Source: Lachnospiraceae bacterium
GTDB lineage: Bacteria > Bacillota > Clostridia > Lachnospirales > Lachnospiraceae
Assembly: GCA_902363555.1 (NCBI GenBank)
Contig: CABJAM010000001.1
Coordinates: forward strand, 434,001-498,000
DNA: 64,000 bases
Direction of reading: 5' to 3'
The notes beneath the pieces were generated by a model. The model ran no database searches. It was not told the DNA's origin and saw only the letters and a program-made list of their open reading frames with translations. Shown piece after piece: positions 7,351 through 14,552 of the stretch; within the stretch, counting starts at the first letter, position 1, and every line of letters begins with the position of its first letter. A program made the position numbers and the translations under genes.

Positions 7351-9181
7351 CCTCGGGCGTACGCTCGCCGTCAAGCTGGCTGTAATCGTGGATCCAGCTC
7401 TCCATCCGATCCAGGATCAGATCAAAGGGCGCCGGGCCCAGGTTTAAGAGAAATTCATGGTAGGCCACCGGATCAAAGCTGTCGCCCAGGCGTTTCTGGG
7501 CCGTCTTTCGCAGCTCCTGAAATTCCAGATAGCCCACATAATAGGAAAGATAATTGCCGGGCTCCGCCACAACGGCGTCAAAGATGGCGTCGGCCGTCTC
7601 TTCGTCACCAATGTTAAACTGGTTCAGATAGTCCAGAGTGTCATCCCTGGTCCATCCCTCGTAATTGACACCCATGTCAATGCGGGTGGAGAGGGCCAGG
7701 CTGAACTCCTGATTGGCTGCAAGGGCATTGGCCACATTGATGTCATTGGTCAAATACTGATAGGAAAGCTGCTCCACATAAGTGGCCCAGCCCTCTGCAT
7801 AGCCGGTGTTGGCGATCAGCTTGCGTATCGGGTGGGGATTGGTGCTGTAAAAATACGTGTTCTGATACAGATGACCGGGATAACCCTCGTGGGCAAGGGT
7901 CGTATATAAATAAACCGGATCATCATTTCTGCCATAGTAGCTGTTAATATAAATCGTATTGCTGTCCGTGGCGTCCAGCGCCGGCAGCATATAAAAGGCC
8001 GGACTGGCATTTTCGCCAATGGACTCATGGACGCTTTTAACATTAAAAACATCGGATACCGGCTGTGGAAACTCGTTCAGGATGGCCTTTTGCAGCGACT
8101 GGAGGATCTTTACGGGCTCCGTCTCCGGCGGCATCACCTCCGTCATTTTCGTAAACAGCTCTGCATCCTTGGAATACAGCAGTCCGATCAGCGTCAGATC
8201 CTGACTTATGGATTTATCCACCATCTCGATCATTTCATCCACGGACCTGGAAGATCCGGTATTTCCCTGGACAAGGTGGGTATAATATTCTTTTCCCTTT
8301 TCAAAACCCGCAAGGCCGCCGTCATTTTTTCCGGTACCCTTTAAGTCGGTCAGAACTTGGATGATCTCTTTATAGGCGGGAATGACATCATTCATCACCG
8401 CATTTTTGTTTTTCTGAATATATTCCTGTTTTTGCGCATCTGTTAAATCGGGAAGCTCCTGTGTCAGTTTTTCTTCAAAAATTTCAAGGAGCATATTATT
8501 TTCCGGGTCCTTTATAAACGCTTCGCATTGACTGACGATGGCATCCACGGTAAAATCAGCCATGAACAGCCCCTGCCGGGATTTTTCTTTTTCAATATTT
8601 AAAAGCTGGCCATAATAGCGTTTAACATCTTTCAATAATGCGATATAATCATTTACGTCATCCTCTGAGCGAAAGGCGTATTCACTCATTGTAATGGGAA
8701 GCTGGGTCTGTACGCCGATGGTTGGGCTGAACAGTGTTTCATATAAGGCGTAATCGTAGCCTTCCAAAGCCGCCGTTACATTGCCCATAAGTATATCGTA
8801 GATCAATTGCTGGTTTTCGGACAGATTTTTATAGTCAAAGGACTTCAGCTCTTTGAGCAGTTCCCGGGATTCGTCCAGATCATCTTCGGTGGGGAGCAAA
8901 GCGTCGCCCAGAGTGACCTCATCCATGGAAATACCGTAATTTTCCGGATGCTCAAGAACATAGTGGAAGCTGACAGAATCCTCTGTGACCGCATCCGAAA
9001 ACAGCTCCATGAGCAGCTCGTTAAACGCCATGGAATCTCCGGGATTTAATCCGATCTGAGAAATCTTTACATCGCCGCGGGCATTGCTGCTGTCAGCCGC
9101 CCCGGACGGCCCGTTACATCCTGGAAGCAGCAGGAAAATAACAAGCATAAGGGATAGGAAGCGCATGTGGATTTTAGACAT
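7343..9181 (-). CDS. DUF885 lipoprotein, putative zinc metallopeptidase
   Basis: The product has 612 residues. A lipoprotein signal peptide ends LLLPGC, so C22 should be lipidated and the protein held on the outer face of the membrane. The DUF885 catalytic-type motif HEGYPGH lies at 431-437, followed by GYAEGWATYVE with E463 and E470. These residues resemble the zinc site of gluzincin peptidases, and members are annotated as dipeptidyl or carboxypeptidase-like enzymes. Length is normal for the family. The ATG at 9181 follows AAAGGAG. It stands alone, with a terminator before the next gene. Substrate unknown; uptake of peptides from the medium is a reasonable guess. Confidence 0.88.
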   Translation of the reverse strand: MSKIHMRFLSLMLVIFLLLPGCNGPSGAADSSNARGDVKISQIGLNPGDSMAFNELLMELFSDAVTEDSVSFHYVLEHPENYGISMDEVTLGDALLPTEDDLDESRELLKELKSFDYKNLSENQQLIYDILMGNVTAALEGYDYALYETLFSPTIGVQTQLPITMSEYAFRSEDDVNDYIALLKDVKRYYGQLLNIEKEKSRQGLFMADFTVDAIVSQCEAFIKDPENNMLLEIFEEKLTQELPDLTDAQKQEYIQKNKNAVMNDVIPAYKEIIQVLTDLKGTGKNDGGLAGFEKGKEYYTHLVQGNTGSSRSVDEMIEMVDKSISQDLTLIGLLYSKDAELFTKMTEVMPPETEPVKILQSLQKAILNEFPQPVSDVFNVKSVHESIGENASPAFYMLPALDATDSNTIYINSYYGRNDDPVYLYTTLAHEGYPGHLYQNTYFYSTNPHPIRKLIANTGYAEGWATYVEQLSYQYLTNDINVANALAANQEFSLALSTRIDMGVNYEGWTRDDTLDYLNQFNIGDEETADAIFDAVVAEPGNYLSYYVGYLEFQELRKTAQKRLGDSFDPVAYHEFLLNLGPAPFDLILDRMESWIHDYSQLDGERTPEAA

Positions 9182-9561
9182 TGGGTAACTCCTTTCATGG
9201 CAGTTTGATCAAAATGTTGTTGCGGCCGGGCAGATAAACCTGCGCGCAGGCGCGCTCCACGCAATTACTGCAAAATTAGCATATCCGGTTTGATAATAAT
9301 TTATCCGGTTCCATAAATAAATATGTGACAATCCGTTCCATTTGAATGGTTACAATTATAGCATGATTACGGATGCTTAAGCAAAGAAAATAAATGCCGG
9401 GCAATCTTGTTCCGATGTGCGGCAGCGATGCAAAACAAAATTACTTTACATTTTACTATTAAATACTTCATAATGTTGAAGTATGCGATTGAATAAGATA
9501 AAATAAGACTTGAAGAGTTGTAAATTTATCATAGGACTAATATGTATACAGGAGGACGATT
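9182..9561. other. Intergenic region, 380 bases
   Basis: Divergent region between the DUF885 gene and the small orphan gene. It contains the plus-strand promoter at 9476-9504. The stretch CCATTTGAATGGTTAC near 9337-9352 resembles half of the small dispersed palindrome. Nothing else is recognisable. Confidence 0.45.
9476..9504 (+). promoter_or_regulatory. Sigma-A promoter for the 89-residue orphan gene
   Basis: TTGAAG at 9476-9481, a 17-base spacer and TAAAAT at 9499-9504, about 55 bases ahead of the ATG at 9562, which has AGGAGG directly upstream. Confidence 0.6.
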
Positions 9562-9831
9562 ATGGACAAATTACCACCAAAAGCCGATGGCTGTGCAAAA
9601 TTACAACCGGAAGGGGTCGGCCGAAGAAAGGACAAAAACGAAAAGCTGATTAAAGCGCTGCTGCTCTACTGCATGGAAGAATCGTATGATATGACCGATA
9701 AGGACTGCGAATGCATGCCGCTGACACCGGAAGGCCGTAAGAAGATCAAAGCTCTGCTGGCCGGATGGCTGGGGGAAGAAAAGGCGGAGGAGCTGCTTGT
9801 AAGAGTTGAAAACGGGATGTACAATCCTTAG
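9562..9831 (+). CDS. Small conserved-looking protein of unknown function
   Basis: This 89-residue protein is not recognised. It has a basic N-terminal third (VGRRKDKNEKLIKALLLYCM), a cysteine-containing middle (DKDCECMPLTPEGRKK) and an acidic helical tail ending LVRVENGMYNP. There is no signal peptide or membrane segment. A strong AGGAGG ribosome site and a promoter-like sequence support real expression. The helical pattern suggests a small helical bundle, perhaps acting on a partner protein. It lies 136 bases ahead of the flavin reductase on the same strand. Confidence 0.7.
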   Translation: MDKLPPKADGCAKLQPEGVGRRKDKNEKLIKALLLYCMEESYDMTDKDCECMPLTPEGRKKIKALLAGWLGEEKAEELLVRVENGMYNP

Positions 9832-9967
9832 AGAGCCGGTGATGCTCACCAGAAGGTTTCACAGTAAGTAACTAAATAAGAAATGATTTTCATATTTTGC
9901 AATTAAGTTATACAGGTTTATAATGATATAATGTATCTATACAACCGGAAAATGGAGGGTTTATTAA

Positions 9968-10924
9968 ATGAAAGTATTAGGAATTTCTTTTGGCCGTAAG
10001 GGCCGCTGCTCAGACATCCTGACAAAGCAGGCGTTATTTGAAGCCAAACGCTGCGGCGCTGATGTGGAGTTTATCAATGTGATCAATCTGGATATCGGCC
10101 ACTGTACAGCCTGTGACGCCTGCAGCGCTGCCCGGAACCGTGGCAAACAGGTGAAATGTTATAAAAAAGATGATTACCATATTCTTGAAGAAAAAGTTTT
10201 GGACGCTGACGGTATCGTTCTGGCAGCTCCGGTGTACGCTGTGGCTCCGGTGGGCCAACTGAAAAACTTTATCGACCGCTTCGGACCTGCACATGACAGA
10301 GCTGCTCTGGACAAGGATCAGGAGCGCAGGAAGAAAGAAGGCATGGAGCCTTTAGACCCGAGATATTTTAAAGACCGTCCGATCGCTTACATATCCGTGG
10401 GCGGCGCTATCACACAGAACTGGGTAGCCCTTGGCCTGCCGACCATGCACCTGTTTGGCATGTCCGTGAAAATGAAGAGCGTAGGCCGTCTGGATGCTTA
10501 TGATATGGGCCGTACCGCCAGCCCGGTGCTGGATGAAAAGCTTATGGAAAAAGCAGCCGCTCTGGGCCGCTCCGTCGCCGAAAACCTTGGCAAGCCGTTG
10601 GAAGAAATGACCTTTACCGGCGATGACGGCTGCTGTCCGGTATGCCACAACAACCTGCTCACCTTCACCGGCTCCACCACTGTGGAATGTCCTATCTGCG
10701 GTATTAAAGGCCAGGTGGCTGTGGATGGCGACAAGATGTCCGTAACCTTCAGCGAGTACGAGCAGAACCGCGCCCGCGGAACAACCAACGGCCTGATCGA
10801 GCACTGCGAAGAAATCGGCAGCATGATCCCCATTGCTATAAAGAAGCTGGAAGAAAATAAAGATTTATTACCGAAGCTGCTTGAAAAATTTGAGAAATTT
10901 GATGAAACGATTGCGAATATGTAA
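9968..10924 (+). CDS. NADPH-dependent FMN reductase-like flavoprotein with added cysteine clusters
   Basis: The product has 318 residues. The N-terminal half is a flavodoxin-like fold of the FMN reductase family (MKVLGISFGRKGRCSDIL; IVLAAPVYAVAPVGQLKNFID). A compact cluster C46-x2-C49-x2-C52-x11-C64 resembles the Fe-S site of iron-sulfur flavoproteins, although the last spacing is longer than usual. A second, C-terminal cluster (CCPVCHNN at 222-228 and CPICG at 241-245) looks like a zinc ribbon or rubredoxin-like knuckle. It probably moves electrons between NAD(P)H, flavin and an iron-sulfur centre. Strong ribosome site AAAATGGAGGG; a terminator follows. Confidence 0.82.
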   Translation: MKVLGISFGRKGRCSDILTKQALFEAKRCGADVEFINVINLDIGHCTACDACSAARNRGKQVKCYKKDDYHILEEKVLDADGIVLAAPVYAVAPVGQLKNFIDRFGPAHDRAALDKDQERRKKEGMEPLDPRYFKDRPIAYISVGGAITQNWVALGLPTMHLFGMSVKMKSVGRLDAYDMGRTASPVLDEKLMEKAAALGRSVAENLGKPLEEMTFTGDDGCCPVCHNNLLTFTGSTTVECPICGIKGQVAVDGDKMSVTFSEYEQNRARGTTNGLIEHCEEIGSMIPIAIKKLEENKDLLPKLLEKFEKFDETIANM

Positions 10925-10932
10925 TCGTACAG

Positions 10933-10976
10933 CGCCGGGCGTCTCCCATACAGGGAACGCCCGGCGATTTTTATTT
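10933..10976 (+). terminator. Intrinsic terminator after the flavoprotein gene
   Basis: CGCCGGGCGT pairs with ACGCCCGGCG, extended by TCCC/GGGA, and is followed by ATTTTTATTT. It begins eight bases after the stop codon. Confidence 0.9.
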
Positions 10977-10978
10977 CA

Positions 10979-11040
10979 GCGGGCAGCGAGCCAAAGTCTG
11001 GCTTGCTTGACCCTGGCGACTGCCGTGGGAGTCAACCTGC
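10979..11040 (+). repeat. Terminator-associated repeat, diverged copy
   Basis: GCGGGCAGCGAGCCAA..., with a TGGCTTGCTTG middle and a TGGCGACTGCCG end, matches the order of blocks in the repeat units at 14338-14502. Like those, it begins at the end of a terminator T run. The rest of the gap to 11199 shows no clear feature. Confidence 0.5.
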
Positions 11041-11199
11041 TTCGGGGGATTTGACTTTCATCTGCGCGCAGAGATTGCCGCAAATAAGCGCTTCTATATT
11101 GCGAATAATTGCTTGTATTAATTGCTTCTATATATAGAAATATTATGCTATAATTTAGGAAGCTAATGAACGATCTTCACGTATAAGGAGTGATTATTT

Positions 11200-12018
11200 A
11201 TGCAATACATTAATTTGAGTAATGGCGTCCGTATTCCCCAACTGGGCCTTGGCGTATGGCAGACGGAAAATGGCCGGCAGACCGAGGATGCTGTGTGCTG
11301 GGCACTGGAAGCCGGTTACCGCCATATTGACACGGCGAAGGCTTACGGGAACGAGCGGAGTGTGGGCGACGGCGTGAGAAAAAGCGGAATCCCCAGGGAA
11401 GAAATATTCATCACCACAAAGCTGTGGAATGAGGACGTGCGCGCCGGGCGTGCCAGAGCGGCATTTGAGAAAAGTCTTAAAGAGCTTGGAACCGATTATG
11501 TGGATCTGTATCTCATCCACTGGCCGGCTGACGGCTTTGAGGAAGCCTGGCTGGCTATGGAGGAGCTTTATAACGCCGGTAAGATCAGGGCTATCGGTGT
11601 CAGCAATTTCCATAAAAGCCATCTGGACAAGCTTGCCAGTGCAGCTCATATAAAGCCCATGGTCAATCAGATTGAATCCCATCCCTATTTTAATAATCAG
11701 GAGCTGATCGATGATTGTCTGGCCAATGATATAGCCGTGGAGGTGTGGAGCCCGCTTGGCGGAACCGGCGGTAATGTCCTTCAGGATGAGGTTTTAGGCC
11801 AGCTTGCGCAAAAGTATGGGAAATCACCGGCGCAGATCGTTCTTCGCTGGGATGTGCAGCGGAAGGTGATCGTCATTCCTAAATCTATACATCAGGAGCG
11901 CATTGTCTCCAATTTTGATATTTTTGACTTTGAATTAACCGATGACGATATGAAGATTATTAACGGATTGAACAGGAATCGCCGTGTGGGGCCGAATCCG
12001 GACAACTTTGATTTTTAA
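11200..12018 (+). CDS. Aldo/keto reductase
   Basis: The product has 272 residues of the AKR5-like bacterial type. The catalytic tetrad is visible: D44 and Y49 (HIDTAKAYGNE), K74 (ITTKLW) and H107 (LIHWP). The C-terminal NADPH site VIPKSIHQERIVSNFDIFDF is also present. It should reduce aldehydes or ketones to alcohols with NADPH; close relatives act on 2,5-diketo-D-gluconate or methylglyoxal, but the substrate cannot be told from sequence. The ATG follows AAGGAG. A second, distantly related reductase follows after 37 bases, suggesting a two-gene unit. Confidence 0.92.
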   Translation: MQYINLSNGVRIPQLGLGVWQTENGRQTEDAVCWALEAGYRHIDTAKAYGNERSVGDGVRKSGIPREEIFITTKLWNEDVRAGRARAAFEKSLKELGTDYVDLYLIHWPADGFEEAWLAMEELYNAGKIRAIGVSNFHKSHLDKLASAAHIKPMVNQIESHPYFNNQELIDDCLANDIAVEVWSPLGGTGGNVLQDEVLGQLAQKYGKSPAQIVLRWDVQRKVIVIPKSIHQERIVSNFDIFDFELTDDDMKIINGLNRNRRVGPNPDNFDF

Positions 12019-12055
12019 TGGCTGATAATATGGATAATGATGGGGAGGATTTATT

Positions 12056-13024
12056 GTGACGAAAAATTTAGTGATACCGAATACAGAATTAGGGGCTATC
12101 TACCCTTTGGGGCTGGGAACTACTGCAGCAGGATTGAAGTGGATCGGTGAAGATGCTGACCGGTTGTTTGATTTATTTTTAGAAAATGGCGGGAATCTTA
12201 TAGATACGGCCCGGGTATATTCCGACTGGGTGCCCGGTGTCATAGGACGGAGTGAAAAAACCATTGGCGATTGGCTTGCGTCATCCGGCAAGCGCGACCA
12301 GGTTATTTTGATGACAAAGGGCGGCCATGCGTCCATGTTGGAAATGCCGCCGGATATGCATCAGGTGCGTCTGTCCAGAGAGGAAATGTCAAAGGATCTG
12401 GAGCTGTCGCTGGGCGCTCTGCAAACAGACTGTATTGATATTTATTTATACCATCGTGATGATGGACAGCGCCCGGTAGAAGAATTGGTGGAAACCATGC
12501 AGGATTTCGTACACCAGGGAAAAATACGTTATTATGGCTGTTCTAACTGGAAGCTTTCAAGGATACAGGAAGCGGACAGCTATTGTAAAAAGCAGGGATA
12601 CCGCGGATTTGTGGTGAATGAGGTGCTGTTTAACATCGGCACGGCCCATATGGACCCGCCGATGGATGATACGCTTGTATGGGCCGATGCGGCGACGCGT
12701 GCCTGGCATAAGGAGAACCCCCAGACGCTGGCAGCAGCTTATTTCGGCAACTGCGGCGGTTTCTTTCAGCAGTATCTGGAGGGCGGGGAGACGGCCGTCC
12801 GCGATACGGCCTATCTGACCGAGGGGAACCGGGCTACCGCCCGGCGCATCAGCGAGCTGACCCAAAAGTATGGTGTATCCATACTTCAGGTGGTCCTGGG
12901 ATTTTTCACTCAACTGGATTTTCCGTGCCTTCCGCTATTTGGACCGAGAAATGCTGAAAATCTGAAAGAGGCTATGGAAATCTTTGAGATTCCTTTTACT
13001 AAGGAAGATTTTTGGGGATTGTGA
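12056..13024 (+). CDS. Aldo/keto reductase, second family member
   Basis: The product has 322 residues starting at GTG 12056 behind GGGGAGG. The TIM-barrel reductase tetrad is present as D50, Y55 (LIDTARVYSD), K88 (LMTKGGH) and H133 (YLYHRDD). The C-terminal LPLFGPRNAENLKEAM segment replaces the more usual cofactor phosphate site IPGT(R/K). It belongs to a different branch from its neighbour, closer to the Tas/YajO type. Co-transcription with 11200-12018 is likely from the 37-base gap and shared strand. Substrate unknown. Confidence 0.9.
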   Translation: MTKNLVIPNTELGAIYPLGLGTTAAGLKWIGEDADRLFDLFLENGGNLIDTARVYSDWVPGVIGRSEKTIGDWLASSGKRDQVILMTKGGHASMLEMPPDMHQVRLSREEMSKDLELSLGALQTDCIDIYLYHRDDGQRPVEELVETMQDFVHQGKIRYYGCSNWKLSRIQEADSYCKKQGYRGFVVNEVLFNIGTAHMDPPMDDTLVWADAATRAWHKENPQTLAAAYFGNCGGFFQQYLEGGETAVRDTAYLTEGNRATARRISELTQKYGVSILQVVLGFFTQLDFPCLPLFGPRNAENLKEAMEIFEIPFTKEDFWGL

Positions 13025-13257
13025 TTTTGCAATTCTGATCTGGCTGTTTTCTGCTTGCTTTTGATAAAAAAACAAGCAGAAAAAACAGGCAGAAAAAACA
13101 AGCAGAACCGAACAAACTACAAAGACGGAGAAATACCAAAAGCTTATCGTTGCTTCTATGGAGTCTGTGGGAAGTTGCAAAGCGTCTGATATTGCACAAC
13201 AGATTGTACTGAATCGTAAGCAAAACTTCGATAAATAATATATAATGTTACAAATTA
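13025..13257. other. Convergent gap with 13-bp repeats and a coding-like remnant
   Basis: Between the convergent reductase and HD genes. It holds an imperfect hairpin (CTGTTTTCTGCTTG at 13044-13057 with complement downstream), the 13-bp repeats, and a short frame to 13239 translating to QKLIVASMESVGSCKASDIA and on to a stop. That frame reads like a decayed helix-turn-helix fragment but has no start or ribosome site. Confidence 0.4.
13071..13109. repeat. Three 13-bp tandem repeats
   Basis: Units at 13071, 13084 and 13097 follow the consensus AACAAGCAGAAAA. They also form one arm of the imperfect hairpin that begins near 13044. Confidence 0.75.
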
Positions 13258-13848
13258 TTAGAAGCACTTTTGTAATTGTGACACTGGGGTGAATATCCCC
13301 ATAACATTTTCAAATTTATCTTCATAAAAAATTTTGCTATCATCAGACAATTTTCTAAAACTTCTCTCTAATTTATTTTTTACAAAATTCGCTCCATCTT
13401 CAATACTCATTCCCTTTTCTTTGTATGCTAAATATAGTAAACTTGGAATACTATCAAAATGTGATATTGCATCAGCATCTGCAATTATTTGTTCTTCCTT
13501 TGATAATCTCGTATTCTCAATACTTCCTCTATGATTTAAAATACAATTTTTGACAAGTTCTATTTTATCTTCTTCATATTTGAACTTTCTTAAAATTTCA
13601 TCTGCTATTTTAGCTCCATGGATATGATGATCTTTATATAAGTCATAATCTGTAATAGAAGCAATATCATGTAACCAGGCTGCAATTATACATACTTCTT
13701 TATCAGCATTATACTTATTGGCAAGAAGTTCTGCATTATTAGCGACTGCTTCAATATGATATAGAACACCTCTTCCAAATTTGTTGTTTTTATTTTCTGT
13801 TCTAATTTTTATTTCAGTTTTTAAATATTCAATTATATCATTTCTCAT
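13258..13848 (-). CDS. HD-domain phosphohydrolase, AT-rich
   Basis: The product has 196 residues with a complete HD signature: H31 (YHIEAVANNA), H60-D61 (AAWLHDIAS), histidines at 74-77 (DHHIHGAKIA), H106 and D124/D126 (IIADADAISHFD). HD proteins are metal-dependent phosphohydrolases acting on nucleotides or similar phosphates; this small stand-alone type resembles YedJ-like proteins. I chose the ATG at 13848, since the frame upstream is hydrophobic and unlike the family; the ribosome site is weak. Base composition is strikingly low in GC (two 60-base samples gave 12/60 and 18/60) against about half for its neighbours, and codons are A/T-ending, which points to recent acquisition. Confidence 0.85.
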   Translation of the reverse strand: MRNDIIEYLKTEIKIRTENKNNKFGRGVLYHIEAVANNAELLANKYNADKEVCIIAAWLHDIASITDYDLYKDHHIHGAKIADEILRKFKYEEDKIELVKNCILNHRGSIENTRLSKEEQIIADADAISHFDSIPSLLYLAYKEKGMSIEDGANFVKNKLERSFRKLSDDSKIFYEDKFENVMGIFTPVSQLQKCF

Positions 13849-13915
13849 AATAAATTTACGCCTTCGTTTGGCCTGCATATTAAAAAGCAGATATGTAGGT
13901 TTTCTTATTAAATAT

Positions 13916-13944
13916 AATATATGCCAAGCTAATGAATAAGTCAA
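13916..13944 (-). promoter_or_regulatory. Promoter for the HD-domain gene
   Basis: On the minus strand TTGACT (13944-13939), a 17-base spacer and TATATT (13921-13916). It is divergent from the metG leader promoter 31 bases away. Confidence 0.65.
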
Positions 13945-13974
13945 ACAAAAGTGCTATAATTTCAAGTTCCACCC

Positions 13975-14003
13975 TTGACAAAGCCATTCAAAAGTTTTAT
14001 CCT
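13975..14003 (+). promoter_or_regulatory. Promoter of the metG T-box leader
   Basis: Perfect TTGACA at 13975-13980, a 17-base spacer and TATCCT at 13998-14003. Transcription would start near 14010, just ahead of T-box stem I. Confidence 0.75.
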
Positions 14004-14040
14004 GTATGTATTCATGCGAATTTCATAAAATTCAAATGCT

Positions 14041-14338
14041 GTGAAAAGAAAAGTAGGTATCAGAACCCGGCAAAGAGAGCTCCGTAGGGTGAAAGGGAGT
14101 CCGGCGCCTGTTATTGAAAATGGCCTTGGAGCGGCGCACCGACCACGGTAAGGGTTGAACAGACTGACCGTATAGGCTGCGACGGGAGCGCCCGTTATAG
14201 CGTCAAAGTATTGGAGATTATCCATAGTTTTAGATATCGCCAGTACTTACTAAGGTCCGTGCCGCGAGGCCCGGATAAATCAAGGTGGTACCACGAAGCA
14301 TAAGCTCTCGTCCTGAATCTCAGGACGGGATTTTTTTT
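14041..14338 (+). promoter_or_regulatory. T-box leader controlling metG, methionine specifier
   Basis: This is a complete T-box riboswitch. Stem I begins near 14041 (AAAGTAGGTATCAGAACCC). The specifier loop reads TTGAAA-ATG-GCC, with the ATG at 14120-14122, matching the Met anticodon and the downstream methionyl-tRNA synthetase. The invariant T-box AAGGTGGTACCACG lies at 14282-14295, followed by the terminator at 14309-14338. Uncharged tRNA-Met should stabilise the antiterminator and allow transcription of metG and the genes behind it. Confidence 0.92.
14309..14338 (+). terminator. Conditional terminator of the T-box
   Basis: CGTCCTGA pairs with TCAGGACG and is followed by eight T residues at 14331-14338. 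It competes with the antiterminator formed by the T-box bulge. Confidence 0.88.
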
Positions 14339-14502
14339 GCGCGAAGCGACGAGCCAAACTGGGAAGCTAGCTTACCAGTTTGGCGACCGCCGCGACCCGG
14401 TGTAGCAGAGCGGAACCGGGTGCGCGAAGTGACGAGCCAAGCTGGGAAGCAGCTTACCAGTTTGGCGACCGCCGCGATCCGGTGAAGCAAAGCGGAACCG
14501 GG
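14338..14502 (+). repeat. Tandem pair of 83/82-bp repeats in the metG leader
   Basis: Unit 1 is 14338-14420 and unit 2 is 14421-14502; both open TGCGCGAAG(C/T)GACGAGCCAA and close GCGGAACCGGG. A third start (TGCGCGAAGC) follows at 14503-14512 and then stops. Each unit contains an inner dyad around GAAGC(T)AGCTTACC and a second one around CCGG...CCGG, so each can fold into two hairpins. They lie after the T-box T run and before the metG ribosome site at 14541, so they are transcribed only when the T-box reads through. Confidence 0.85.
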
Positions 14503-14552
14503 TGCGCGAAGCAATTTATTAAAAAAATGTATTTTTCAGGAGGTATTTTATC

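Noticed and set aside
13092..13239. Short coding-like frame with SMESVGSCKASDIAQQIV
   Set aside because: No start codon with a ribosome site and too short; probably the decayed end of a lost gene.
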